Positions 1 through 14,400 of a DNA stretch of 64,000 nucleotides are shown here, piece after piece. The translations under genes and the position numbers were made by a program. Source of the stretch: Acholoe squamosa (Eukaryota > Annelida > Polychaeta > Phyllodocida > Polynoidae); the NCBI GenBank assembly GCA_949317995.1, contig OX439044.1, forward strand, positions 17,508,641-17,572,640, written 5' to 3'. The notes beneath the pieces were generated by a model. The model was not told where the DNA came from and ran no database searches. It saw nothing but the letters and a program-made list of their open reading frames with translations. Position 1 is the first letter of the stretch; each line of letters opens with the position of its first letter.

Positions 1-70
1 GGACATGGAAAAATAAATAGAGAGAGAGGAATATAAACAGAGTCCTTATCTAATCAATTTATGTTTTCAG

Positions 71-3000
71 GGTGACCGACTAAAGGAAGCTACAAAAATT
101 AACTTGTCACTATCTGCTCTGGGTAATGTGATTTCTGCTCTGGTGGACGGAAAAAGCGCTCATATCCCGTACCGTGACGCCAAGTTGACCCGTCTCTTAC
201 AAGGTTTGTAACCATCTGGTCAGATTTGTTTAAAACATTAACTACAATCTTTCAACAGAGATCTTGGATAACCGAAACTTTTTGGGTCTTTATGTTTTAT
301 AACTATTATTAACAGATCAGTCTTATCTTTGTTTTAAACGTTCATTTTGCTCAATTATTTAAGAGAGAAAAAATAGTTAAATAAAAACATAAAGACTGGA
401 AAATTTGGTCAAGCAATATAGATGTGTTATAGAGACAGCCTCTCCCCCTCCTCCCTCCCACCGCCATGGTGTGCTCCTCCATTCATTGTTTTATTTTGTT
501 ATCCACAGATTCTCTGGGAGGCAATGCTAAGACTGTGATGGTGGCCAATATAGGACCAGCGACCTGGAACTTTGATGAAACTATTACAACGTTAAGGTGC
601 ACAAGCTACTTAATATTCTAGCATCTATCTATTACATAGTGCTCCTCACTGTTAGTCTCTCAAAGACATTAGAATAATTACCGGTACCCATATTTTCTTA
701 CTTCTAAAAGAAAAATTGATTTCCCAATATAAAGAGGTGAAAAGCGAAAATGTAAGTCAGAAAAAAAAGAAACTTAATATGTTTTTGTCTTTCTTTTTTT
801 GGGTACAGGTATGCTAACAGGGCGAAGAATATTAAGAACAAGCCTAAGATCAATGAGGATCCCAAGGATGCACTTCTGCGTGAGTTCCAGGAAGAAATCA
901 TGAAGCTAAAGAATGCCTTGGATAAGAAAGGCGGTCCACGACAACTCAGGGACAAAAACAAGAAGAAGAAAGGTCGTGGAAAGCGCAGAAATGCAGACGG
1001 TAAGCTATGTGTATAATTTCCAGTAAAATCATATCTGCCAGTTTGAATCGCCTTTATCTCACAGAAGATGGTGGTCACTGGCTCATGGCTGAAACAGAAA
1101 TTTCATTCGCTGGATTCAGCTCAAGCGATACCAAAATCCTGCACTCGGTGGTTCCCACCTATATTCCAGATTTACTGGAAAAGGGCCTCTTGATCATAAT
1201 AAGGATGTATTACATTCATGGTACCGTAGTTGTGAGGTTAAACGCTTACTCTATTTTGGTGACAGGTGAGATGGTTGACGGCTCAGGCGATGAGTCGGAT
1301 GAAGACGAAGGAGAAGAAATGACAGAGGAAGACTACAGGCAACAAGAACGAGAGAAACTAGAAAAAGAAAAGATGTCGATCATGAACGACTCCTCCCTTA
1401 TCAAAGAGGTAACATACTTGTGTATTTTTTTGTCTTTTTTTTAAAATTTCTTTCTTGCATGACCATATAAACATAAAATACCGCTAAAATAATATTCAGT
1501 AACCCCACATAGGGGGAAAGAACGAAATGGAGGATAACAGAAGGTACAAGAAGATAGGCATAGGTAAATCCCTTTTGGGACAAATTTAGTTCCTTCGGGG
1601 AGGCAGAGAATTCGACAAAACTCAATTATTGACTCAGTATTATCACTCATGTCTTTTTTATTTCATGTTTACTACAGGAGAAAGATAAGTTGATACATGA
1701 AGTAGAAGCCAACGAACGGAAGTTGGCTGAGGAAACAAAAGCCAAAGAGGCCTTAACTGCAAAGATTAAGGTAAATCTATTAGATTGACATTATTGTTGG
1801 CAATTGATGAAATCAAGCTAATATGGCAGGTTCTGTAGTATACTTGGGCCCAATAAGAGTGACAAATTATGAAAAGCCAATACAGTTTTATTGAGTAGAC
1901 ACAGCTAGGAGCCTAGTTACCTAACTACCCACTAGATGTAATGCCCTTCCTGAGTATTTTATTATTATATGATCATGATTGATTTCTTTTGTCTCGTCCA
2001 CAGGCTATGGAGAGCAAACTCTTGAGTGGAGGCAAGAATATCATTGACAGAACAAACGAGCAACATCAAGCCCTGGAACAGAAGAGGCGAGAGATTGCAG
2101 AAAAGAAGGTAAGCTCAAATCTCAACTAGAACTGCTGGGCAGAGAAATAGATGCAAACTAGATGCAAACTTTCAAATGGCCTACGAGCTCCCCATGAGGG
2201 AAATCAGAGACAATTTCTAAAATGAATATACAGGTACTGCTACATGAATTTAATCCTTAGTAAAATCAGAATACTAACAATTTATATCGCTATTCCACCT
2301 ACAGCGTCAGGAACGGGAACTTCAGCAGAAGCTGGAAGAGCGAGAGGAGACGGCCATCAACCTCCAGGACACCTACACCTCACTACAACAGGAGGTGGAG
2401 ATTAAAACCAAGAAACTTAAGAAGCTCTTTGCTAAGCTACAATCCACCAAACAGGAGATACAGGACCTCCAGGAGGAACACGTGCGTGAGCGCCAAGAGC
2501 TGGAACAGACGCAGAATGAGCTCACACGCGAGCTCAAGCTCAAGTATGTTATCCTTGGTGTATGATCATACAAGTCAACGATATTATCAAGGGATTTGGG
2601 GCGTGTTACTATGTTTGCTTGTTACCACCAAAATTAAGCATATGCCATCAACAGTTCTAAGATTTTCAGATTTTGAAAAGCATTGATTTGGGAGATATTT
2701 ACATGTAATTAGTGCTTCTCTGTAGACTAATCCAAACTCCTAGTTATGTAGACGATCATGATGATTAATGCATTTCATATCTTAGGTTATCTATATAGAG
2801 ATTAAAATGGGTCATTCCAAATGAATATGAGGAGGAAGAATCTGGCTAACTCACAGAATCATCTGATCTTTCAGGATGTTGATCATCGAAAACTTCATTC
2901 CACCTGAAGACAAGAACAAGATCATGAACCGTGCACAGTATGACGAGGATGAGGACACATGGAAACTTACCGCTCTTACTAATAAACAAGGGTAAGTCCA

Positions 3001-4487
3001 CCGGTCCATGAGTTGACAATTATGGTAACATATATGGTTGAATTGCCATTGTACCAAGACTTACCTGCTTTACCTGCTGTGAAAAATATGGAGATATTTT
3101 GTGTAAACCATGCATGCAAACTCCTCAGCTTATCTGTCATCTCTCAGGGTCAATTTTGCAATTCGCCCAGTTCCAATAAGATTTCAGTTCATCATTTATA
3201 TCGGGATTGGGGTTTTAATGAAATTCTGAACTTAAACCATTGTCTGATCATAAGTGTTCTCTTGTAGGACTCAGACCATGGCTAAGCGGCCCATCTCCGC
3301 AGTGGGTAACCGACGACCTGTCTCAGAATATGCCAAAATGGCAGCAGCTATGGGTGGCAACCCCAGATATAAGGTATATTGTCTTTTCTTCAGATAGTTT
3401 ATGTGCAAATGTATAAATAAAAGATTATTGAATGTAGAAACTGATTGTGTAAAGTGAATTCTCTCACACCGATAATCTGGCTATAAATTTGCAAAGCATA
3501 CAGATTGACGTCCTAGCACTGACCTCAAGTAATTCTCGACCCGACGTGAAATTAATAAAAATGTGGTGTGAAAAGAGAGGTGTGCTAGTTGAATAATGGA
3601 AATGATATTGACTTAATCTATTGGTTCCTCCAGGGTGAGAACATTCTGCAGGTAGAGTTAGATATGCCCAATAGAACGACTCGTGACTATGAGGGTCCAA
3701 CAGTGGCTCCCCAGGTGCAGGCCGCGCTTGATGCCGCTCTGCAGGATGAAGAGGACATCGATGTCGATGGCAGGTCAGTATAACACTCAATATGGATGCT
3801 GTGTGTGCAGCACCCATCTTCCGAGAATTATGTAGGTATTAGACAAGCACACTGCAAGATCTGCCTGAAACTAGCTGCAGTTGGAGATGGGTGCCGAAAG
3901 TTGCTTATGTTAACATACACGTGGTGATCCAGTCCAGTCCCGATAGAATGTTATAATATGTCCCTTTAGCATAATTATCAATTGCCTCATGGTTGCTAGC
4001 TTACATATACAAATCTCTAAATTGGATAGAAATACCTATGTGTTGTACCCTGCACATTGCTGACTTGTTTTTATCATTTGACTTGCTGAAGTAGAACTCT
4101 TACTTGCTTTCCAAATTTTGAAAAAGCACACTTTTATAGATTTAGCCATATCTGTTTCAGTCCTGCTGTATTTAGTAATAAACCACGGACTAAGGTCAAG
4201 AAGAAGGAAAAGGTAACAGGGTAAGTGTCCAGTGTTTAATTCCCATGATGACCTTGTGGTAAAAATATTGCTGGAAATATAATGGAAAAAGAATTAGTAT
4301 CTAAATGTAAAAAAATGTAGATTACCAGTATTATAGAAACACATTTGCAATAGGAAAGCAGGAAAATGCCTGGTAAAATAAGCCAATCGCTTATTCTTTG
4401 TACAGGCGTCCAAAAACAGCAAAGAAGAGTACAGTGGACAGTGCGAATCACTTTCCAACTTCCCGAGGCCTCGTTCCGAAAAACTGA
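71..4487 (+). CDS. KIF3B: Kinesin-II motor subunit KIF3B, 3' part, 12 exons
   Basis: This is a plus-end motor subunit of heterotrimeric kinesin-II, which pairs with KIF3A and KAP3 and drives anterograde intraflagellar transport. Exons: 71-203, 509-596, 809-999, 1266-1408, 1678-1770, 2004-2108, 2305-2543, 2875-2991, 3268-3373, 3634-3773, 4161-4220, 4406-4487. Every intron is GT-AG, phases agree throughout, and the exons sum to 1497 nt (498 codons plus stop). Exons 1-3 encode the end of the motor core ([54 protein letters not shown]). They are followed by a Lys-rich then acidic linker, a stalk coiled coil (exons 4-8) and the globular tail ending SRGLVPKN. The tail motif [10 protein letters not shown] and the KKLKKLF stalk motif match KIF3B better than KIF3A. 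The first part of the motor, including the P-loop, lies left of the window. Human KIF3B is 747 aa, so about two thirds is present. Confidence 0.95.
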
Positions 4488-4990
4488 TCTTCTTTTGACC
4501 TAGAGCCACATGTTAGTAGCTTTTCCCGCCAGCTGGTCTCAAGACAGGAGTATCTGGTCATGTCATTCGCAGTTCTGCACTGGGATCTGGTCACAAAAGC
4601 CGGCCACCATGTGGCGATAGAGACAGATCTTCCTTATCGGACCCAGCATGCAGCGATAAACCACCTTATCAATGGCAGCAGGCCTTATTCTGCTGTCAAT
4701 GTTACGTTTGATACTTTATCTGTCACTAAATGTAAGCAACTCAGGCTTATGTTGTCTCAAACTTGGGCAAAGAACAGTGATCGATTTTTTGTCGCTGGGT
4801 GTCGTAATCTGGCTGAAGTGGATATCAATGCATTGTAAAGTTATTATCAGAATCATCTCTAATATATATTGGCTACAGCTGCGCGAACAGGCGTCGCCGG
4901 AAGCAGTGTAAAATAATGGTATTGTAAGACAGAGTTAGTTGCATCGTAGTGGAAATACTATAAATATATGTATATTATTGAGTTTGATTA
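4488..4990 (+). other. KIF3B 3' untranslated region and flank
   Basis: The stretch after the KIF3B stop has no canonical AATAAA that I can place; the A/T-rich end near 4955-4985 is the likeliest 3' end. An in-frame stretch of 92 codons (4560-4838) begins with ATG but resembles nothing I know, so I treat it as chance within the UTR. Confidence 0.4.
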
Positions 4991-7900
4991 ATGAACTCTC
5001 TTTCCAAGTCACTGTGGCCTGACTGCGCTCGTTGTACGACCAACACGGACCTCTTTGTGTTTAACTTGCCTGACAGGTCTAGTCTAATAGCTAAGGTTTA
5101 CAGAAAAATGAAAAGGACCAACCAAAGATGGAAAATATAGACTAATATTGTATTGCAGAACCTGAACAATCATATTCCTAGTCTTCAGTCATAACCAATA
5201 TGTCATAGCATACTATCATTCTAATATTTCATTCTAATATATTCATCACAGATTTATTCATACTTTTATTTCAAAGCTTTACTTGTGTCATTCAATAGGA
5301 TATTACAGATTAGTTACAAATCCTGAGGGTAAATTTAAGATATAAGTTATAACACTTACCTAATGCTTATATGATCTTGTATAAGACATTCCAGTAAATG
5401 CAGGCAAACGTTGAGGCGAACAAAATTTCATATCCATACACCTATAACCTAAGTGCATGCATTTACAACTGGTGAGTGCGATTTCCATGTCCTATCTTCT
5501 CAAATGGTTCTGAAATCCTGTACTTGTATACTGAGTATACGCGATACACCTCATCCGAATTTCAGACCATATGATCATACCTAGTCGGTCAGTGCTTCAC
5601 ATTTGAATATATTATAACAGGTGGTATTTTTTTATTCAGCCTTATTGCACCGTATACATCTGAACTGAACAGGAAAGCCAAATAGGCCATGGCACTATCT
5701 AGTATACCAGGGTACTCCCTTAAATCATACATGTTGAGCTCTCGCTTGATGCTTTGTACATTGTATTAGACACAACCCGGTAACTGGAATAGCGAGCAGT
5801 TCCATATGATTCTTTTACTGAAATCCAGTCATTGATTCAGACTTATATTTACTATCTGATAGAAAATATATTTACTATCTGATAGAAAATATTAACTGTG
5901 CATAAGTATATTTACACATTGAAATCCATCTAGTCTTAGAGCCTTTGTGTTGGCCTGAAACAAGACCTGCCTTCTTAATAACAAAACAATTGTTAAACTA
6001 CAACGGAAGGGCTACCAACATTTAAGAGAGTTATAATATATATGCATACGTGTTACCTGTACATTAATAGCGTGAACTGGAGTTCTTACGTATTTCTAAG
6101 GAGTGAAGTCTTTATATTTGAATGCACTTTAACTCTATAGCGAAAAGCCTCTTCGCACACAGTCGGCGCATATATCTCCAGGCTTACGGAGGTGACAGTA
6201 ATGCCACATATTGAATGTACTGTCAGTATTTATATATGCGTACATGTCCGTTGTCAGTCAAATCCGCACATTGTATGGCGTTAAATTGGCAGAAGCCATG
6301 TATATAAATGCACTATATTTGCTGGTTATTCTGTGCGCCCCCTGCCCCCCCCCCATTTGATGTGGCCTTGCACTCCCCCAATTGCCATTTCTATGAGATA
6401 CTGCAAGCGTTTATACATTTGCTCGTTTACACAATGAAAATACTTTGAATTATTAAGGAGATATATCCATGTACTAACATTTTGAAAGAACACTCAATTC
6501 AAGCAGATCCGTCAATCAGTTTTTGAATGTTGATATTTCCTCCCAATTGGCTTCATCAAATGAGACAAAGAAATTGAAATAAGACTGAGCAGATGGTTGT
6601 GAATCTTACAGTATCTCATGATCCAGGTACCATAGTCTACCCTGGCTAGTAAACTCTCCCCGTCTTTGCCATAATGTTGCAACTGTATATATACACAAGT
6701 AAAATGTACTTAGAATAATATCATCGTAGCAAAGCTTACAAGGATTCTGACGACTCCAGCTCAAGCTTCATTGGTGTTTTGTCCCCATGTGTCCTTGCTT
6801 CTAAAAGCTGACATACAGATTAAAGAAAAAAACTAACAGTGGATATTTGAACTAGGCTGATCACTTAATAACAACATACATATATAATATAGGATTGTGC
6901 TCCTGGTATTAATCTGCAGGTTTATAGCAGTCATCATGTAGGATATTTATTTGTATTCTTTTTGTTGCCTTAGTCCAGTTTGAAAATAACTGCTGTGATA
7001 AACTTTTAATTTGTTTTATTTTTCTTGTGTATCCTTGTTTGTCGTCACCGAGATTTGCCAAACTTAGCGGTGTCATAATGTCCCACTGTAATATCCATAA
7101 TAATGCATGTGAGTTTTCATTTTTATACGTTTGCATTTTTTTCGCCCTTATTTTGCCACTATGTTACCTAGCTATTCATAGTAGTTGTATGAGGTGTCTG
7201 ATTCTATAGTATTGTCACTTAGTGTATAATGACCACCAAAGCTTGTTAATGTGGCGTTTACAGCCACCATCCCGCAACCATAAACTTCCTAGATATTGGA
7301 TAAATATGCTGAACAAAGCCACATTTTTGTGCGAGAATCTCAACGTTTTTCTTCGAATTTGCTTAAGACCAATGTTTAGGTCACAGTGGATTGCTCAATT
7401 TAATTATTGGGTTTCAGACAACTTCGGGATTTCAAGCCAGATAATAGTTACTATGCTTCTGTCTTGATTAACACTAGTCAAGCACTTATTAAACATAATT
7501 TAAGACGAATATAACACGACATACATTTTGCTATATAAGTAAATTTATGGCAATTATTTCTAATTATTTTTCTTGGATTTCCTAAGTTTTAATTCCTGTG
7601 GTCAGTCCATTCCCATGTATGTTATAGCCTGCTATGGCTCCATGCTAATTGTGATTTTGAATATGGCTGTATTACATTTTAGTGGACCTTGCAGTTAAGG
7701 CCACTATAACCTTGTATACAACACCCATTGTCTCAGGCTCACCTCAATCACCATAAAACACAATATGATATAGTGGTCGTGGGTGTGCCACAAGGTGTTC
7801 CTCAAGATGTGCAGACCAAAATAAAAGACAAGGTTTTGAGGCCGGTTTTGACAATGGTACCCCAACACTACTCTCAGATAGAAGTACAATATTTACAATG

Positions 7901-10739
7901 GAAACAAACCACACAATTTAATTCTATATATTTCCAATATACTTGTGTGTTATTGTACATATACACCTGCCTGAAATGTGACTTTACAAGTATCCAATCC
8001 AGTGAACAGGACATTGTAAATTATACTATGACTTTAATGTCAGCCAACTGTTGTTTACGATAGAGAATGGAAAGGGAAGAGGCCGCTGTGTCTTTAAGAC
8101 AGTTCCTTTCCTTGTGTAAGACTAAGTCAAAATAAACACATTAAATGCTTATCCTTTATGGCTTGTAGTTTGTGAGGATTTAATACAATAGAATATTTGA
8201 CCTAGGCAGCAAATATGGTCAAAGTGTGGATTTAGGGATTTCAGTAACATGGCAAATAGAAAAAAAAGGCCATAAGTTGCTGGGTCCATTTGTTTCACTG
8301 GAGGGCATTGAAGTTTGGTAGTCTTAACTATAGCCGCATATGAGAGTTTTTTTTCCTACATTAATCGTACAGAAAAAAATACCCTATCAATTTCTTAAAC
8401 TTCAGTAATGCGTATATATGACCATCAGGAACATTTTGAACCCAAATAGTGGGTCAAAGGCAAAATGAAAATTTCCTTAATACAGTACTAAAACTTACTT
8501 ATTCCTAGAGCCTATTGGCATGAGAAATGTGAAAGCAAGACAAGAATGGGTAGAATGCCAATGTATCATACCTAAAGTGTTGACAAAGATGGGTTATGCC
8601 ATGTAAGTTAGGAATGTAAGCAGATCATGTTAAATTTGGCAGTTTCATTTCTTTTGCCAACAGGAGCCATTTGCATAGATCGTCTTTATTACCTTAAAAA
8701 TATTGAAGGTGGGTGTCACATTAAATTGGGGTTTTCTAGTAGACTATTTTCAGGTAGTTCCACTCTTTGTCCCATGCTACCTTAATAGCTATTTCACATG
8801 GTGGTATTGACAAAAGGCCATGGCACACACATTAGGAAATTCAAACTTCATTGTGTTATGTGGCACTTTTTGAAACATTAAAATATTTCCTATTTTGGTG
8901 GCATTGGCAGTATCAAGAATGCTCCAAAAAGACATTATCTGTGAGAATAATCAAAAGTGCTGTACCTTATAAAGAAGCTACAAAGGTCTACACATTTTAA
9001 TATTTTAAAACAGCATTCCACTGGATGGAAAAACGGTGAGAGCCCATCCCAGCAAGGGTGTCAGAGTCCCCATTCAGAGATTGGGCCAGTATGTGGCTCT
9101 AATTAAAGCACATACAGTGTATAAAATGAAAGCCCCCCCCCTCATGAGAAAGTTAAAAGGTTCAAGAATTAATATATCAAAACACCCAAGGATTCAATCT
9201 TATAGGCCTACTGAAAATATGAGAATGAATTCAACTGTAGTTGTCAGTCTCTTTAGCCCTGTCAATGTAAAATGAACCTTCAATGAAATGACATTTACAT
9301 GGTAAAAATAAAATAAAAGTCATAACTCATTATTATGAAGCTTAACAGCCATGTATGATGAAAATGTGGCAGCTGAAACAAGCATGTATTGGAATGTATT
9401 TCTGTCAGTTTACCTTAAAAATCTCTATGGGCACCAAGATGGCTGGCATAAGGATGAAACTCAGGGAGAGTGATAACATGGGAAAAGGGAATGTGGCCAA
9501 CACATTTATTCAGTGTAGGTATTAATAGTCCAGTCAACTGAGTGCTAAATGAACGTTAACCCATAACAAATTGCAATAGTTTCGTACCATGGTTTTCTGA
9601 GTCCTTAGGCATATAGCAATAAAATAATAAAAATCTACATGAATCTAAAGTGGGACAGACTGTTTTTAAGGGGTATTACATGTCATCCATTGAAAATGAC
9701 AAAAATCATAATGACAATGATAATGCTAAACTTATTACCTTGTCAAAATGGTCTTAATATCTCTTTATTAGTCAAAATTATGTTTGTTACCTTCTCTCTG
9801 GAACTACCTTGAAAATGCTATCATAGTGACCTGTTTTTACAAAATGAGGTAGAAGTTGCTCGGATGACTTCTTGTGAGATATTCGCTCTTTGAAAATGCA
9901 CTACCTTGATAAGTTTATCATAGGATATCATGTGTGACCTGTTTCTGCAAAATGAGTTGAAATTTGCCTGTATGACCTTTCCTCTTTGAAACTCCACTTT
10001 TCACAATGCTTCAGACTTTGGACACTATGTCTTTTACTATTCTCTCAATATCTCTCCATTCAGCCAAAAATATGATATGCGCCCCGTTTTTACAAAATGA
10101 GTCGAACGTTGCCAGCATGTCTTTTTTTGGCACCATTGTTTTTGAACACCCATTTTTTACACTTCACCACTTTTGATACTATGACTTATACTAATCACAA
10201 TTAAAGATTCTCCAAGGATGGAGTTACCACTGATTATTGACTACAGGGATTTAAGTCTTCAGGTTTTATCAGGATTTCCTGATTTCTGACGTTTTTGAAT
10301 GACACATATTTTCTTTATATGAGTCATAGAGTGACTGATAAGGAGGGCTGTGACTTACATCCGTGTGACCATATTTCTGCTAGCAAAACTTGAAGATATC
10401 AAAGGTGGAATATATATCACTCAGTAGTTGTCACCTGCAATTTCTATTTGGCCACCTTATATGGACATGGCCATATCATATGGCTATAGCAGTGTCATGA
10501 TATATGCCCACCCAAAGAAATGTAGCCTGGCTTACCTTACCTCCCCGATTGAATTCAAATGAGTAATTGATCAGGCTTATAAATGGAGCAGGCTGGTATT
10601 TGAGGCAGGCTTATATTCCTTCAGATTTTAAAAGATGGAGCAGGTTAGGTCTAAGACCTAAAAGACCCGAGTTTTTAATGCAATTTTCAATGTTATTTTC
10701 AATTCAATTTTCAATATTCAATCTATATTGACAAATAGT
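4991..10739. other. Gene-poor intergenic stretch
   Basis: No convincing exon, RNA gene or element was seen. It is A/T-rich with scattered short ORFs (7728-8063 and 9036-9275 are the longest) that lack recognisable motifs or splice context. A short direct duplication of TTTACTATCTGATAGAAAATA lies at about 5847-5890. Confidence 0.5.
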
Positions 10740-10932
10740 GAGTGATTACTGACATATGTTGATGAACTGCTGACCAATAATGAGCAACTACTAACATGTA
10801 TTGACTAATTGCTGGTAAATAGTGCATTATTACTGACATATTTGGACTAATTACTGAAAAAAAGTGAGTTATTACTAACATAAATTCACTAATTGCTGAC
10901 AAATAGTGCATTATTACTGACATATTTGCTGA
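10740..10932. repeat. 42-bp tandem repeat, ~4.6 copies
   Basis: Units start at 10740, 10782, 10824, 10866 and 10908, exactly 42 bp apart, with consensus around GAGTTATTACTGACATATTT...CTAATTGCTGACAAATAGT. Because 42 is a multiple of three, the minus strand shows an apparent 14-residue protein repeat; it has no gene context and I regard it as non-coding. Confidence 0.9.
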
Positions 10933-10935
10933 CAA

Positions 10936-11061
10936 TGCATCATGACATCCATAAAAGGGTTAACTGCACATCAATGCCTTGTCTATCAATAAAGGGTTGA
11001 CTGTGCATCAATGCATCATGCTATCCATAAGGGGTTAACTGTGTATCAATGCATCATGCCA
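10936..11061 (-). repeat. Three degenerate copies of a ~38-bp repeat, inverted relative to the 21.4-22.6 kb array
   Basis: The motif CATCAATGCATCATG followed by CTATCCATAAGGGGTTAA repeats three times. It is the reverse complement of the unit that forms the large array at 21424-22555 (TTAACCCTTTATAGATGGCATGATGCATTGATG). The stretch runs directly into the 80-bp array that follows. Confidence 0.8.
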
Positions 11062-11440
11062 TGCTACTGACCGCGTATAGACCATCCCCAACAGCATCCC
11101 TATGTCGGCTATATACACGTAATCAAAGAGGCAATGGTCCGTGCTACTCAAGGCGTTTATACCAGCCCAAACAGCGTCCCTATGTCGGCTATATACACGT
11201 AATCAAAGAGGCAATGGTCCCTGCTACTCAAGGCGTTTATACCAGCCCCAACAGCGTCCCTATGTCGGCTATATACACATAATCAAAGAGGCAATGGTCC
11301 GTGCTACTCAAGGCGTTTATACCAGCCCAAACAGCGTCCCTATGTCGGCTATATACACGTAATCAAAGAGGCAATGGTCCATGCTACTCAAGGCGTTTAT
11401 ACCAGCCCCAACAGCGTCCCTATGACGGCTATGTACATGG
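11062..11440. repeat. 80-bp tandem repeat, ~4.7 copies
   Basis: The landmark TATGTCGGCT falls at 11101, 11181, 11261 and 11341, with a variant TATGACGGCT at 11421, an exact 80-bp period. Internal units differ from each other by only one to three bases; the first partial copy (11062-11100) is more diverged. The short ORFs here are products of the repeat. Confidence 0.93.
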
Positions 11441-14400
11441 GTAGACCTACCATAAATAGTCCTACAATATATCTGATACCAATACAATTTACAAATTATT
11501 CTATACCAATTTGCAATGGTCGATTTATGGTGCACATTACCCCTATACGCAAAAAGCTTCGGCGAAAACGTGTACACTACAAGTAGACCCAAGGTCGAAC
11601 CTCGGGTCTAAAAATCACCTTGGAATCTTGCTTAAAATCTTATCATTCATATCCTGTTTAACCTAGTTCTAGGAATAATCCTCAGACGATGGTCACGAAT
11701 GTCGACTCTATTTCATAAATCATGAAAATATCCCCATTAGAACTGAAGTTATGCCTCTCAGTGGACTTCAAATGGATTCCCTTGTTCTGATCAGGCTTAT
11801 ATTCGGGGTCCAGAGTATATTAAGCCCATTGATCCTCTTGACTATGCTTATAAACAGTACAGGCTTATATTTGGGCTCCCGCTTATAATCAAGGAAATAC
11901 GGTATGTACTAATTGCATCTGGCAGAGTTTATTGTACATAAGCACTCTCAGGAGATTATTGTTGCATTATCGGTGTATTATCACAAACCCTAAGGTAGAA
12001 GCACCCAATTGAATTACTATTCCAATTTGCTCATAAAAGCCACAGGTGCTTATACCACCAACCTCGGGCTGCACGATGACAAGTAGATATATAAAGTGCC
12101 TTTACTAATTCACACCACTGCAATGTCTTCTCACCTCTTTAGTCTCTTCATATTTCCTTCCTTAGCTACTGTCCCCTCCTTTTCAACATTTTAGTGGCGC
12201 CAACTATTTCAGCCTCAGTTTCAGTCAAGGGAGAATGAGTCCGTGTATGGCTCCAATGAAAGTTCATGATTGCAAAGATATCGGTTTATCAGCAGCACGG
12301 GTCCTCCTCAAGTGGTGTTAAATTTTGTACTACGTATATATGCTTCTTAATTGCCATATATATGCAGTGTTCAATAGACATTATTCTCAATTCACAAGTA
12401 TTCCCAAATGACATAGGGATCATATATGTTAGAGTAGGGTGGGGGCTATGGGCTAACCTATCAACAATTGGATTTTCGCTAACGCACATAGTCTAGCCCA
12501 ACTATTTTGTAAGTACTACCCCATGCCTCACCCAATCACCTATAAGTTTAATTTGGTCATTTGGCTCTGTTCATGGTACTTCCCTCAGTGGGAATACTGC
12601 CTTATGACCATAGTCCACTTGGCTTCGGTCGCCAGATTTTATATAGTCTTTCTTTGGCTCATTCGTGAGATAGAGGCCAAGTGGAGTATGGGTTTTAGCT
12701 AAGGGGGTAATTCACGTTGATGGCTTTAATAGGGCCATAGAAAAGGTTGATTTGATAGGCATGGTGCTATCACCCAGTCTGTTAATGACTGCAGGTGATT
12801 GGTATATATGTGTGTAGCTTTGTCAGATTCAGTTTTGAGATCAGAAGCATAGGATTTAAAGAAACCAACAGGTTCAGGACACATAGGATTCATCAAGCTA
12901 TAGGGATTCAATTTAACCATGGGATATTATCATGACTTATAGGACTATACCAGGACCCAGCGTGTTCACTGTGAACGGTGATAATGATCAGGTAAGAAAA
13001 TATACCATTATGACTTGTTTGAAGCAGCCTAGGATAATCTCAAGATCTTGAAGGGAGTATACATGTGCAAACTAACCCTTGGACTTTGTTTACCACATTA
13101 CATGTGATTGATCAGCGGGGAAAAGATGATTTCGTACGACAAAGGCCATTTAAAAGGCCTTATTTTTTTATTTAGTCCTCTCTATATATAAATTATAATC
13201 GGGGGCATCCACCCTTCCCACTCAGCAATATATCACTTTAGTCTAATATTAACGCTTAGAAAAGAAGGGGGTGCAGTTTGGGGGGGGGGGGGGTTAAAAT
13301 GTATGTGCTTCGGAAGTCCATTTCTTCTGAGGAATGCTCTCCCTGATCTGATTCTGCTAATAACCTGAAAATAAATCCACAGGGGAATGAAAGAACGTGG
13401 AACAACATCGCGCCCTTTGTAATTAGCCATTTTCAGCTATAATCTAGTCCACAGGCATAACATTCCAAAAATTGAATATCCAAATTTGAGATTGTAAACA
13501 TGCATTTATTCATCACTGTTCATAAGTGATCGTCGAATATGATAGTATACATGTACATCAGAACCTTTCAGTAATACACAATGATACAATAATTGTCATC
13601 ATAATGTCATGGATAGAGTATGATAAATGACAAAAAGTCAATAATGATAACAATGTTTCCAACATTTTTAACACAGGATAAGCGAAAAAAGTCATTAAAG
13701 GTAACACTATTTGCAACATTGCTAACACAGGATATCCATTGTTTAAAACGGTATAAACCAGGTGGGAAAATACAGAATACTTAAATTTAATTAAGCACCA
13801 TTAATTGATTCGGGTAAATTTTAGATTAAGAATATCAAAACTCGATTTTATACTTTCTCCGTTTCTAATGGTATGCGATTATAATGACATTTATGCAATA
13901 CGATAACTGCCCCACTAAAAACGTATACTATACTTTCCAAGAAATTACGGTAACAACAGACACATGTCTCACAACCCTCAAACAATAGGGTAAGTTGCCC
14001 CTGATTCAACCACTAGGCATGTTGGTATACATTAAGTCGATCACCCATCAATCATAGATTCATTTAACAATTTATGAGTATTACTTGCTGCAGGTGCAAG
14101 GTGTATCAAAGTAATTAATGGGGTAATTCTAAGTCACCTGAAAGGAGTTAGTCTATGGTGGTCGACATAACGTACCAATGTGTCTAGTGGTCGAGTCAGG
14201 GGCGACTTACCCTATACATTTTTGTACTGGTTACATTAAACTGCATCACTTCATAACAGGGTACGAGGTTGACACTCAATGCATTGGCTTTGGCAAACTT
14301 ATTAAATCTTTGGTATATTTAATACTGCTAAAGACCTATTTATAGACCATAGACACAATGCTGTATATTATTGACACTAACGTATGTACAGACCAGTCAT

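Noticed and set aside
4560-4838. 92-codon ORF after KIF3B
   Set aside because: Lies in the probable 3' UTR, no known motif, no acceptor in front.
7728-8063. 111-codon ORF in intergenic DNA
   Set aside because: Composition changes mid-frame to low-complexity Tyr/Cys text; no domain or splice borders.
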